From NCBI RefSeq assembly GCF_003473545.1, contig NZ_QUCM01000012.1, positions 1 to 64,000 of the forward strand: a stretch of DNA of 64,000 bases. Direction: 5' to 3'. This DNA comes from Clostridium sp. AM22-11AC. Its GTDB lineage: Bacteria > Bacillota > Clostridia > Lachnospirales > Lachnospiraceae. The notes under the pieces were generated by a model that saw nothing but the letters and a program-made list of their open reading frames with translations, did not search any database and had not been told where the DNA came from. Of the stretch, positions 25,016 to 33,486 are shown one piece after another (position 1 is the first letter of the stretch; every line of letters begins with the position of its first letter). The position numbers were made by a program, and so were the translations under genes.

Positions 25016-25829
25016 TGAGAATGAAGTAATGGAAAAAGCTCCCGTTTTAACAAAAAAAGACTGTGTGAAAGGTGCCATCCGCTGGTCTTTAATGGCAGTA
25101 ACAACCTTTAACTACGATACCCAGCTTGCTCCAGCCGTTGTTTTCGGTATTGGACCTCTGCTGCGTAAGATCTATAAAGATGATGACGAATACGTTGAAG
25201 CATTAAACAACCATTATAAATACTTCAACACCATGCCATGGCTGGCAAATATCGTTCTTGGTGCTACTCTGGCTCTGGAAGACAAAGAAGGGATCACTTC
25301 CCTGGATGCTGTACAGAATATCAAGGTCAGCTTAATGGGACCTTTAGCTGGTATTGGTGATACCTTATTCTGGACACTGCTTCCTACTATCATGGGCTCC
25401 ATCGCAGGATATATGGCTCTGGAAGGCAACCCTATCGGTGTTATCCTGTGGCTCATTGTAAACCTTATCTTCATCTGCATCCGTACCCAGTTAATGTGGA
25501 TTGGATACCGTGAAGGTACCAAACTGATCACCAAAGTGGGCAGTAAGCTTGCCCGCATCACAGATGCTGCTTCTGTTCTGGGTCTTACTGTTGTAGGTGC
25601 TCTGTCCGCAACTGTTGTAACTGCAAAAACACCTCTGGCATTCCAGATGGGTGAAGTTAATCTGGCAGTTGCAGATCTGTTAGACAAGATCATGCCTTCT
25701 ATGATCTCTGTAGCTACTGTCCTGGTACTGTATAAGCTCCTTGGAAAGAAGGGCATGAAGATCACTACCCTGATCCTCATTGTTATCATCTTCTCCATGA
25801 TCTGCTCTGCACTGGGAATCCTGGCTTGA
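25008..25829 (+). CDS. PTS mannose/fructose/sorbose-family IID component
   Basis: 273 residues. Family features are AIRWSLMAVTTFNYDTQLA near the N-terminus, a FNTMPWLANIVLGATLALE stretch, MGPLAGIGDTLFWTLLPTI, and C-terminal membrane helices. It completes the membrane channel with IIC. The start at 25008 has AGGAGG eight bases upstream and overlaps the IIC gene; an upstream ATG at 24990 is unsupported. The substrate specificity cannot be read from sequence. Confidence 0.92.
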   Translation: MNNENEVMEKAPVLTKKDCVKGAIRWSLMAVTTFNYDTQLAPAVVFGIGPLLRKIYKDDDEYVEALNNHYKYFNTMPWLANIVLGATLALEDKEGITSLDAVQNIKVSLMGPLAGIGDTLFWTLLPTIMGSIAGYMALEGNPIGVILWLIVNLIFICIRTQLMWIGYREGTKLITKVGSKLARITDAASVLGLTVVGALSATVVTAKTPLAFQMGEVNLAVADLLDKIMPSMISVATVLVLYKLLGKKGMKITTLILIVIIFSMICSALGILA

Positions 25830-25890
25830 TCATTTATAACTAACATAAGTAAACGGACATGTCGCCTGATGGTGACATCACCATAATGAC

Positions 25891-25930
25891 GGTTCTGCCT
25901 GTCTTATTTGGCAGGCAGAGCCCTTTTTTA
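25891..25930 (+). terminator. Internal terminator/attenuator between PTS IID and the ceramidase-like gene
   Basis: A 13-bp stem (25891-25903 with 25910-25922, two G-U pairs) around TTATTT is followed by a run of T. The next gene is on the same strand 24 bases on, so partial read-through is likely. Confidence 0.75.
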
Positions 25931-25953
25931 TTCAACTAAGGGGAGATTATCAT

Positions 25954-27177
25954 ATGGTTGAAGTAAGCGCAGCAAAACGTAATATCACACCTCCATTTCC
26001 TATGTACATGCGCGGTTATGCCATGAGAACAGGAAAATCTATTGGTGTTTTAGATGAACTTTACTGCAGGACTTTAGTCCTGCGCATTGACGGGGAGATT
26101 TTTATATGGTCCACCCTGGATCTGTGCCGGTTAGAAGAACCGATCTCTGATTATGCCCGCACAGTCCTTGCCGGAAAATATTCTGTTCCAAAGGAAAATA
26201 TCATTATCGGAACCATTCATACACACTCTGGCCCTGATATCAGCTTTGAAGATGAAGGGGAAGACAGAAATCATCGCAAGGCAGTTTACAGGGAGCTGGT
26301 AATGAAACAGCTTTTTGACGCTGTAGACGAATGCTTTGACCGTGGTTTCTTAGAAGTAACACCTTATATGGTAAAGGGAACCATAGAAGGTGTATACGGA
26401 AACCGCAATTATATTGACAAACCAAGCGATAAAGATATCAACATGATCCTGTTCCGCAATGAAAACCATGTAGTTGCAGGTATGTTCCAGTTTACCTGCC
26501 ATCCAACTGTCCTTGGCATCCACAACATGAAGATCAGCTCTGATCTTTTAGGAAATGTGGGAAAGGCCCTGGATGAAAAATACAATACCATTTTCATTAC
26601 CATGCAGGGAGCCTGCGGTGATATGGGCAACCGCCAGTACCGTCAGGGAAATGACGAAAACGAGCTGTGGCGCGTACGTGATGAAGTAATGAAGCAGGTA
26701 AATGTTTTCGCAGAAGCAGAAACTCCTATGGAGTTAAAAGCTGGCTCTGTAAAAACTGCAGAATACACCATCCACCAGACTTATGATCTGGATGCTATGA
26801 AGGCACAGTTAGCTGAAGATGAAAAGAAGCTGGCTGCTGCTGTTACAGAGGATGATAAAAAGCTTCTCTGGTCCGGTGTCCGCCATATGAGAAGAAAGAT
26901 CCAGTCAGGCGGCATCAATGTTACTCTCCGCTCTGTTATCTTCCATTTAGGTGACCTGGAGATGATCACCATCCCCGGAGAACTGTTCTCCACCTTCGGA
27001 ATGGAGATCAAAAAGAACTTTAATGCTCCTATGCGCATCGTATGGGGCTATGCAAACTACAGCGCAGGCTATATCGTAGAGAAAGATGAATTCGGAAAAG
27101 GCTATGAAAGCATGCAGACTCCTTTCCTCCAGGGAGAAGCAGAACTTTACGTAGATCATCTGATCAAATCCCTGTAG
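25954..27177 (+). CDS. Neutral/alkaline ceramidase-like hydrolase in a PTS operon
   Basis: 407 residues, no signal peptide, so cytoplasmic. The N-terminal half reads as the catalytic domain of neutral ceramidase-like amidases: ITPPFPMYMRGYAMRTG, IIIGTIHTHSGPD with paired His for zinc, FQFTCHPTVLG, and MQGACGDMGNR. Characterised members split the amide of N-acyl sphingosines; bacterial homologues in sugar operons are less studied. Position between PTS IID and IIA suggests it acts on the imported, phosphorylated compound, possibly removing an acyl group from an N-acylated substrate (inference). The length is shorter than secreted ceramidases (~650), lacking their C-terminal domain. Confidence 0.75.
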   Translation: MVEVSAAKRNITPPFPMYMRGYAMRTGKSIGVLDELYCRTLVLRIDGEIFIWSTLDLCRLEEPISDYARTVLAGKYSVPKENIIIGTIHTHSGPDISFEDEGEDRNHRKAVYRELVMKQLFDAVDECFDRGFLEVTPYMVKGTIEGVYGNRNYIDKPSDKDINMILFRNENHVVAGMFQFTCHPTVLGIHNMKISSDLLGNVGKALDEKYNTIFITMQGACGDMGNRQYRQGNDENELWRVRDEVMKQVNVFAEAETPMELKAGSVKTAEYTIHQTYDLDAMKAQLAEDEKKLAAAVTEDDKKLLWSGVRHMRRKIQSGGINVTLRSVIFHLGDLEMITIPGELFSTFGMEIKKNFNAPMRIVWGYANYSAGYIVEKDEFGKGYESMQTPFLQGEAELYVDHLIKSL

Positions 27178-27241
27178 TATCTGATCCCCGCCACACTATT
27201 ATAAATATAACTATAACTATAAAACTATAAGGAGAAGCGTT

Positions 27242-27649
27242 ATGAGAAGATATATTATCGCCTCCCATCATTTACTGGCCCACGGCCTGAAAGACACATT
27301 AAATTTTCTTACTTCCATGGACGGCATCATTGATATCAGTGCCTATATGGATGACACCGATCTTCCTACCCAGATCAAAGAATTATTTGATTCCTTTGAC
27401 CCGGAGGATGAAGTAGTCATGATGACTGATATGTTAGGTGGCAGTGTAAACCAGCAGTTCTGCCCATATGTAAACGATCATCGTCACCTGATCTGCGGTA
27501 TTAATCTTCCATGTGCCTTAAGCCTGGTATTACAGCCTCAGGATATGCCTCTTACTGCAGAGACCATCCGGACTATTGTAGAAGAGTCCAGAAGCCATCT
27601 GATCTATGTAAATGAGTATAATGATGGGGCTAATGAGGATGACGAGTAA
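27242..27649 (+). CDS. PTS mannose-family IIA component
   Basis: 135-residue cytoplasmic phosphocarrier. IIASHHLLAHGL carries the active-site His in the usual position after AS; VVMMTDMLGGSVNQQ is the conserved dimer and phosphorylation-loop region. HPr phosphorylates it and it passes phosphate to the IIB at 23742. AAGGAG precedes the ATG. It closes the operon, separate from the other PTS genes, with a terminator behind it. Confidence 0.9.
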   Translation: MRRYIIASHHLLAHGLKDTLNFLTSMDGIIDISAYMDDTDLPTQIKELFDSFDPEDEVVMMTDMLGGSVNQQFCPYVNDHRHLICGINLPCALSLVLQPQDMPLTAETIRTIVEESRSHLIYVNEYNDGANEDDE

Positions 27650-27688
27650 AAAATCGTGAAAATCCACTTCATTGAACAGACATAAAAG

Positions 27689-27726
27689 AAGCAGCTGACT
27701 GGTTTTTTCCAACAGCTGCTTTTTTC
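27689..27726 (+). terminator. Terminator of the PTS operon
   Basis: AAGCAGCTG (27689-27697) pairs with CAGCTGCTT (27713-27721), followed by T residues. Confidence 0.85.
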
Positions 27727-27825
27727 GTAGAAAAAGCAGGAATATATAAAGTCAGAAGTGTGAAAAACGCAAATTGATTTTATTTGAAAAAAATGATAAA
27801 ACAGGGAATGAAAGAAGGGATATAC

Positions 27826-28668
27826 ATGAAACAAAAAACCGGCCTGCAAATGTCCAGTTCGCTGCCTGTTATGATACTTTTAAATCTGTCCGGCGGAACG
27901 CAGGATGCCTGTTCCTATTTTTTACGTGATCACGTCTTTGCCAATGCACAGACAGGAAATATTGTTTTAATGGGATGCTACCTGATCTCCGAGGATCTAC
28001 GAAATTCCATCCGTTATTTCCTTCCCGTTGCTTTTTTCGCACTGGGTGTATTAATGGCCTGCCTGATCCACTCCCGGTTCCGTCACACAGGAAAGATCCA
28101 CTGGCGCCATCTGGTCCTGACTCTGGAGATTATCCTACTGTTTATCGTCGGTTTTATCCCGGGACAGTTAAACTGGCTTGCAAATGGACTTACTTCCTTT
28201 GCCTGCGCTATGCAGGTTCAGTCCTTCCGTACTGTACGCGGCAGTGCTTATGCCAGCACCATGTGTATCGGAAATCTGCGAAGCGGCATGGACCATTTTT
28301 ATAAAGCTATTACCGAGAAACGAAAAGATGAGCTGAAAACAGCTGCCATTTATCTTACTGCGATCGGTTCCTTTACCATTGGTGCCGCCTGCGGTGGTCA
28401 TCTTACCAATCATTTCTCCTACCGCACCATCTGGATCTCCTGCGGGCTTTTGATCCTCTGCTTTTTACTGATGCTGATCGAAGAAGAGGACGATCTGGAG
28501 GCAATAGAAAAGGAAGAACGCCAGGAACTGAAAAGAGAGCAGGACGAATTAAAAGAAGAAAAGAAAGAGCTTCAGAAAGAACAAAAAGAGCTCCAGAAAG
28601 AACAGAACGAATTAAAAGAAGACCAGAAGATCATCCGGGAAATGGATGAAAAAACACAACATCAATAA
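27826..28668 (+). CDS. YoaK/DUF1275 family membrane protein with charged coiled-coil tail
   Basis: 280 residues. The DUF1275 core (~1-215) has about six membrane helices with the family signature LNLSGGTQDACSYFLRDHVF, ANAQTGNIVLMG and the QSFRTVRGSAYASTMCIGNLR segment. The last ~60 residues are a Glu/Lys/Gln repeat (units like KELQKEQ and NELKEDQ), a likely cytoplasmic coiled coil not usual for the family. The start at 27826 is supported by AAGGGA five bases upstream; the open frame from 27784 has no ribosome site. Function is unknown; transport is often suggested. Confidence 0.82.
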   Translation: MKQKTGLQMSSSLPVMILLNLSGGTQDACSYFLRDHVFANAQTGNIVLMGCYLISEDLRNSIRYFLPVAFFALGVLMACLIHSRFRHTGKIHWRHLVLTLEIILLFIVGFIPGQLNWLANGLTSFACAMQVQSFRTVRGSAYASTMCIGNLRSGMDHFYKAITEKRKDELKTAAIYLTAIGSFTIGAACGGHLTNHFSYRTIWISCGLLILCFLLMLIEEEDDLEAIEKEERQELKREQDELKEEKKELQKEQKELQKEQNELKEDQKIIREMDEKTQHQ

Positions 28669-28696
28669 GTATACAAAATGACTCTGCGAGAACATA

Positions 28697-28740
28697 ATGG
28701 GCACTGGGAGAAAAACACCATCTCCACAGTACCCATTTTT
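28697..28740 (+). terminator. Terminator of the DUF1275 gene (probably bidirectional)
   Basis: ATGGGCACTGGGAGA (28697) pairs with a near-complementary arm ending at 28736, followed by T residues. The minus-strand lipoprotein gene ends 12 bases to the right, so both could use it. Confidence 0.75.
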
Positions 28741-28751
28741 ATTTCCGTTTA

Positions 28752-30644
28752 TTATGCAGTATAAGAATCTACTGTCACTGTATAAGCACTGTCTCCCTGT
28801 ACATACACTGTTCCGTTACTTCCCTTAATGGTTACAGCCTTACCATCTGCATCTTTGATCGTTCCTTTATTTGTGAGTCCTGATAACCGGCTGTCTTTTG
28901 TGACGATCCATGTGGATTCGGCATCAATGGACAGATCTGCCGTTCCGCTGCCTCCATTTCCGGCGCAGGACTCATCCTGGATGAAGCCGCCTGTAAGGAT
29001 GCTTCCCTCTGTCATCTTAAATTTCAGGTTGCTGATACTGTCCCAAACCACATCTCCTTCCATTTTCTGGTTTTCTGCTGTAAAGGAACAATCCGCTCCG
29101 TTTGCACCACTCTGTCCCCAGCCTCTCTTATTGGCATTTCCCGTACATTTTAAGAAAAATTCATTATTAGAAGACGGGGTAATATTTACATTGTTTAAAT
29201 AAAAAGTGCTTTCTGTATTTGTAGTGTAAAACAGACCGCCATTTTCAGAAGTCAGGCTGCCGCCGGTCATATTTAATACAGCATTTCCCACCTCAGAGTC
29301 ACCGGACATGCTCTGGTATAAGATCACGGTCCAGTCGCAATCATTCTGCTCATTTTCCTGGATATGGCCGGACAGGTCGCAGTTTGTCAGTGACAGGGAA
29401 TTTAAGCCTTCAATGCACACTGCTTCGGAATTTTCCGCCGTCAATTTGGCATCTTCCACCTCAATATCTGCTGTACAGTAAACCGCCGGTGAGCCAGTTC
29501 CTGAAGAAGTATAACTGCCGCCCTTTACACGCATGGTGCCGCCGCCTCTGTCGCTTCGGATCGCCGCGGAAGACTCACCGGAAGTATGTACCGTCAGATT
29601 TTCTGCATTGACTGTACCGCCGCCTGCTGCGTGGATACCGCCTGCTGTATTTCCAGTTGTGGTAATGGCAGTATCAGAGATATTTACAGTGCCTTTGTCA
29701 TAGGCAAACGCACCTGCAGCGCCATCTGCATCAGAAGTAATCGTTCCACCCTTTAGATCAACAGTTCCGTCTGTTACAAGGATTGATGCACCTACGCCGT
29801 AAAAGCTGGAGCTGTCGCCGCCTTTGCTGTCTTCGGATGTTCTGTTTACGGTAAAATCTTTTAGAGTAACATTAGCTCCGTTAGATACAAGAACTGCGCT
29901 TTCATCTGTGCCTTCTGAGGTATAGCTCTGTCCGGACTCTTCTGTATCACTGGTAAATTCCTTTACAGAGGAATAAGATGTGGGTGCGGACTGTGCCCCG
30001 CCTCCAGGACCGCCAGCTCCCGGTGCCCCATTTCCAGGGCCACCCTGAGGACCATCCGGACCGCCTGGCATATCAGCTAAAGATATCTGTACTGCGGTTC
30101 CATTGCTGTCTGTAGTAATCTTAACAAAGTCACCTTCCTTGATATCAGAAACCTGGATGGATGCACCGTCTGCATCGGTGAAGGTTGTGGATGTTGTGAT
30201 CTTATAGGTTGTGGTTTCGCCCTGGGGTGGCTGGCCTTTTCCCTCTGGAACTCCCCCCTGTGGTGGCTGGTTCTGGCCGTCTGGCGCTCCACTTGGCTGC
30301 TGGTTGTCGCCGTCCTGACCTGGTGCTCCGCCTGGCTGTTGGCCGTCACTGTTCTGGCCTGGTGCTCCACCAGGTCCCTGCTCAACTGTGATCTCTGTAT
30401 CAGAAACCAACTTCACACGCCCCATTACCTCATTCTGGCTGTCCTGTACACCGCCCTCTGCTGCTGCCTCTGTGGTCTGCGCTGCTGTGGTATTCTTGCT
30501 GCTGCTGTTTCCGCCGCTGCAAGCTGACAACAACATGGCACTGGTGATCATCATACACATCATCACACCGCCCTTTCGCAGCCTTCTTCCGATCTCTCTT
30601 CTGGCCTTTCTGTCATTTCCCATTCTGCTTCTATATCTGCTCAT
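28752..30644 (-). CDS. Secreted beta-helix lipoprotein with Pro/Gly/Gln-rich segment
   Basis: 630 residues. A basic n-region, a hydrophobic stretch and lipobox LLSAC (Cys ~42) mark a lipoprotein. A small domain (~65-190, GRVKLVSDTEITVEQG and TTYKITTSTTFTDADGASIQ) is interrupted by a ~50-residue Pro/Gly/Gln repeat (units such as GGAPGQ, QQP, QPPQG). The C-terminal ~390 residues are repeats typical of a right-handed beta-helix (VTLKDFTVN, VDLKGGTITSDADGA, VNISDTAITTTGN), suggesting binding of a surface polymer. No catalytic residues were recognised. It lies 53 bases after the cell-wall-binding protein gene on the same strand and may be co-transcribed. GAGG precedes the ATG by ten bases. Confidence 0.75.
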   Translation of the reverse strand: MSRYRSRMGNDRKARREIGRRLRKGGVMMCMMITSAMLLSACSGGNSSSKNTTAAQTTEAAAEGGVQDSQNEVMGRVKLVSDTEITVEQGPGGAPGQNSDGQQPGGAPGQDGDNQQPSGAPDGQNQPPQGGVPEGKGQPPQGETTTYKITTSTTFTDADGASIQVSDIKEGDFVKITTDSNGTAVQISLADMPGGPDGPQGGPGNGAPGAGGPGGGAQSAPTSYSSVKEFTSDTEESGQSYTSEGTDESAVLVSNGANVTLKDFTVNRTSEDSKGGDSSSFYGVGASILVTDGTVDLKGGTITSDADGAAGAFAYDKGTVNISDTAITTTGNTAGGIHAAGGGTVNAENLTVHTSGESSAAIRSDRGGGTMRVKGGSYTSSGTGSPAVYCTADIEVEDAKLTAENSEAVCIEGLNSLSLTNCDLSGHIQENEQNDCDWTVILYQSMSGDSEVGNAVLNMTGGSLTSENGGLFYTTNTESTFYLNNVNITPSSNNEFFLKCTGNANKRGWGQSGANGADCSFTAENQKMEGDVVWDSISNLKFKMTEGSILTGGFIQDESCAGNGGSGTADLSIDAESTWIVTKDSRLSGLTNKGTIKDADGKAVTIKGSNGTVYVQGDSAYTVTVDSYTA

Positions 30645-30697
30645 AATCGCATTGCCTCAACTTTCATCTTTTAAAATCATTTTCTATCTATTTTCCC

Positions 30698-31702
30698 TTA
30701 CTGTACCCAGACGCCGTCACCATTTACATAATAACCATCCAGTGTCGTTGCATTCACCAACATAGCACCACTTTCACCACAGTAATACCATGCATCTTTA
30801 TATAAGATCCAACCAGTTTTCATGTAACCGTTTTCATCAAAATAGTACCAAAGATTGTCAATATACTGCCAGCCGTTTGTAGTATAACTGCGGTCTGCAT
30901 TGCAGTACCACCAGCCCGCATCATCTTTTAACCACGCGCCAGTTCCGGAAGAGGCGGTATTATTGGAAGGAGTACTTTTGCTTGAAGAACTGATCTCCTG
31001 TGCTTCGCTGGATGAAACATACCATGAATCCGATTCTTCCCAGCTTCCCTTATTAGAAGTGTTGTACACGCCTCTTACTTTAAATGTATAGTAACCGCTT
31101 TTTGTTATATAGCCTGAAAAATCATAACTGGTGCTGGTAGTCGTCAGCACGCTGGTCACTGCGCTGCTTCCCCGGTAAAGCCGTACTTCATACTTTTTTG
31201 CATCATCACTTTCTTCCCAGGAAGCCGTCCCGTCTGACTCATCCCATTCCAGCCCGCTTACATCCAGATCATGATCACTGTCATCATCATCCAGGGCATC
31301 CAGTGTTACATATACGACCAAAGTATCACTGGAGCTTCTGCTGACTGATGTAACCGTACCGTCAGAACCGCTTAAGCTAACACTGCTTTTTGAAAATCCG
31401 GAAGCAAAATAATAATCATCATCTGCATATAAAGTGATCTTGAATTTCGGTTTGTCGCCATCATCCCACTCGTCGCTTGGCTCATTGGTGATCACCACAT
31501 CATCTATATCAAATTCAGAAGAGGATGTGGAAACGGTTACATCGCCATCTGTATCCCAAGCCTCGATTTCTGACTCAATAGAAAGAGGAACAGAGTTTAT
31601 TTTTGTTCCAGTAGCAGCCAAAACCGTTGTATTCGGTACAGACAGCATGCAGATCGCAGAAGTAAGTGCAGTAAGTTCTTTTATTTTACCCTTAAGTTTC
31701 AT
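30698..31702 (-). CDS. Secreted protein with C-terminal cell-wall/choline-binding repeats
   Basis: 334 residues. A signal peptide runs to about residue 30 (TVLAATG). The middle is very acidic and Ser/Asp-rich with a fibronectin-like segment (AKKYEVRLYRGSSAVTSVL). The C-terminus carries aromatic wall-binding repeats: GWWYCNADRSYTTNGWQYI, WYYFDENGYMKTGW, WYYCGESGAML. Such repeats anchor proteins to teichoic-acid choline or other wall glycans. The start at 31702 is set by AAAGGAG seven bases upstream; a short hairpin (31722-31742) lies just before it. The substrate of the middle region is unknown. Confidence 0.8.
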   Translation of the reverse strand: MKLKGKIKELTALTSAICMLSVPNTTVLAATGTKINSVPLSIESEIEAWDTDGDVTVSTSSSEFDIDDVVITNEPSDEWDDGDKPKFKITLYADDDYYFASGFSKSSVSLSGSDGTVTSVSRSSSDTLVVYVTLDALDDDDSDHDLDVSGLEWDESDGTASWEESDDAKKYEVRLYRGSSAVTSVLTTTSTSYDFSGYITKSGYYTFKVRGVYNTSNKGSWEESDSWYVSSSEAQEISSSSKSTPSNNTASSGTGAWLKDDAGWWYCNADRSYTTNGWQYIDNLWYYFDENGYMKTGWILYKDAWYYCGESGAMLVNATTLDGYYVNGDGVWVQ

Positions 31703-31721
31703 AGAATTGCTCCTTTCAACC

Positions 31722-31742
31722 CGTATCAAATATATACGGGCA
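31722..31742 (-). other. Hairpin just upstream of the wall-binding protein ribosome site
   Basis: CCCGTAT (31722-31728) and ATACGGG (31736-31742) form a 7-bp stem that ends three bases from the GAAAGGAG ribosome site. Confidence 0.4.
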
Positions 31743-31829
31743 TTTAGCTTTTTTATTTTTCTCTTATCTTTTTCTCCTGTTAAGAAAACAACACTGGCGT
31801 TTGCCCATTTATATATTCTTTTATGTATT

Positions 31830-31870
31830 TTTATGTGTTCTTTATATCTGCACTTACATCCTTTTCCTTT
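31830..31870. promoter_or_regulatory. Phased direct-repeat element, copy A
   Basis: Plus strand: TTTATGTG, TTC, TTTATATC (11-bp period), then CTTACATCC. 37 of 41 bases match copy B at 42998-43038. It sits 128 bases upstream of the minus-strand wall-binding gene. The rest of the 350-base gap (31703-32052) holds only the hairpin at 31722 and the terminator at 32003. Confidence 0.55.
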
Positions 31871-32002
31871 TGTTTATTTCTCCTTTAATCTCTTCCATTT
31901 TCTCTTGCCTATTTTTTTACTTATCTTTCATTGACCTAAACTATAACGGGAGTTTTTGATAAGAGTGTGAAAAAATGTGAGGAGTTTAAAATTTCAAACA
32001 CG

Positions 32003-32048
32003 TTAAAAAGGAACAGGACTGATTCAAATAAATCAGCCCTGCTCCTTT
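32003..32048 (-). terminator. Terminator of the sugar-uptake/GH13 operon
   Basis: An 18-bp stem (32007-32024 with 32031-32048) is followed on the minus strand by a T run. It begins 5 bases after the GH13 stop codon. Confidence 0.85.
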
Positions 32049-32052
32049 GGTT

Positions 32053-33453
32053 TTAAATAATTTCAAAGGATTTCTTCCCCAGATCTCCATGCAGCTCAAT
32101 CCTGCTGTCTCCGTTTTTCCACCCAAGGATCAATTGCTCCTTCTCGCATGGAAGCATATAAAACTCACCATCAAATGCAGGATGCGTATTTCTGAGTTTC
32201 ATAAGTTCCAACAATTGCTTTACTACCGGGCGTTCAACTTCCCGTCCTATCTCTTCTTCCGTATAATAATGACGATTGATATTTCGTCCTTCCTTCGTCT
32301 CCTCCAAAAGAGAAATATCATTTTTTCCAGCCAGTAGTCCCACATAATAAACCTGAGGCGTACCTGGCGCAAAGAACTGGATCGCTCTGGCTAAAAGATA
32401 AGCATTATCATCATCCCCAAGAGCCGAATAATAGGTGCAATTAATCTGATAAATATCCAGATTATTGTATTTCTCCGTATTGTAAACACGCTTTACATTA
32501 GCGCCATACTCAAACAAATGCTCTTTCGCAGCTTCAATCTCCTCGTCTGGCAAAAGCCCCCGGACATCTACTACGCCAATTCCGTCATGGGTATCCAGCG
32601 TTGTAAACTGCTTTCTCGGACATATTTCAAACCAGTGCTTCAGATATTCACTGTTTTTAAAATAAATGGCATGTAAAAGCAGCATTGGCAGCGCAAAGTC
32701 ATACACATAATAATCCCGGCATGCCAGTTTTTGCTGGATTGAAAAATGTTCATGGATCTCCGGAAGGATCTGGGCACCTTCTTCAGCTGCAATTTTCGCA
32801 CATCTTCCAAGAAGTTCCCAGATGTCCGGTTCTACAAAAAAGCAGGAAGTTCCCGGTCGTTTTACAGCATAGGCAAAAGCATCCAGGCGGATAAGAGATG
32901 CACCGTGTCTGGCCAGCCAGCGAAGATTTTCTTCCAAAAAGCGCTTTCCTTCCTCTGTCTCCATGTTAAGGTCGATCTGTTCCTCTCCAAAAGTACACCA
33001 GACTGCCTCCTGGGTCTGATTCCCAAACTCTGCCATAACATAAGGTGCTCTGGGCTTCCGCTTATAAATAGCATCCGTTTCTGCCTGGGTTGGCATTCCA
33101 TTTTCCCAAAAATCCTTATAGCGGATAAACAATCCTCTGTATGGCGACTGATCCTTTTTCTCTAAAAAATCCTGGTAATAAGGACTGTGTGCGGAGATAT
33201 GATTGATCATATAGTCAAACATCAATGGATATTCTTCGGAAAGCATACGGATATCTTCCCAGTCTCCGAACTCTTCTGATACCTTTTCATATCCTAACGG
33301 GGCAAAACCACGGTCCCCACTGGAAGGAAAAAACGGCAGGATATGCACCATTTTTACCGCATCTTTAAAATACAGGTTCAAAATATGATGCAGATCTTTT
33401 AAATCATGTCCCATGGAATCAGGATATGTGATCAGCATGATCTTATTCAGCAT
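32053..33453 (-). CDS. GH13 subfamily 18 phosphorylase (sucrose-phosphorylase-like)
   Basis: 466 residues, cytoplasmic alpha-amylase-fold enzyme. Catalytic pieces are visible: DYMINHIS, LIRLDAFAYAV with the nucleophile Asp, ILPEIHEH with the acid/base Glu, and LDTHDGIG with the third carboxylate. The overall pattern (HILPFFPSSGDRGFAPLGY, QINCTYYSALGDDDNAY) is that of sucrose phosphorylase and its relatives, which release glucose-1-phosphate. Relatives acting on sucrose-6-phosphate or glucosylglycerate cannot be excluded. It is the last gene behind the LplABC-like importer, so the importer probably brings in its substrate. Confidence 0.85.
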   Translation of the reverse strand: MLNKIMLITYPDSMGHDLKDLHHILNLYFKDAVKMVHILPFFPSSGDRGFAPLGYEKVSEEFGDWEDIRMLSEEYPLMFDYMINHISAHSPYYQDFLEKKDQSPYRGLFIRYKDFWENGMPTQAETDAIYKRKPRAPYVMAEFGNQTQEAVWCTFGEEQIDLNMETEEGKRFLEENLRWLARHGASLIRLDAFAYAVKRPGTSCFFVEPDIWELLGRCAKIAAEEGAQILPEIHEHFSIQQKLACRDYYVYDFALPMLLLHAIYFKNSEYLKHWFEICPRKQFTTLDTHDGIGVVDVRGLLPDEEIEAAKEHLFEYGANVKRVYNTEKYNNLDIYQINCTYYSALGDDDNAYLLARAIQFFAPGTPQVYYVGLLAGKNDISLLEETKEGRNINRHYYTEEEIGREVERPVVKQLLELMKLRNTHPAFDGEFYMLPCEKEQLILGWKNGDSRIELHGDLGKKSFEII

Positions 33454-33486
33454 TTATGAAATCACCTCTTTTTGTCCTTTTTATTT

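Noticed and set aside
25214..25846. 210-codon minus-strand frame antisense to the PTS IID gene
   Set aside because: The plus-strand frame is a clear IID protein; the antisense frame is a by-product of its codon use.
30077..30527. Several open frames over the Pro/Gly/Gln-rich part of the lipoprotein gene
   Set aside because: They are created by the low-complexity repeat and do not carry ribosome sites or known domains.
28752..31702. CRISPR-like or tandem-repeat DNA array
   Set aside because: The repeats are imperfect protein-coding repeats (Gly/Pro/Gln, beta-helix and wall-binding units), not direct repeats with spacers.
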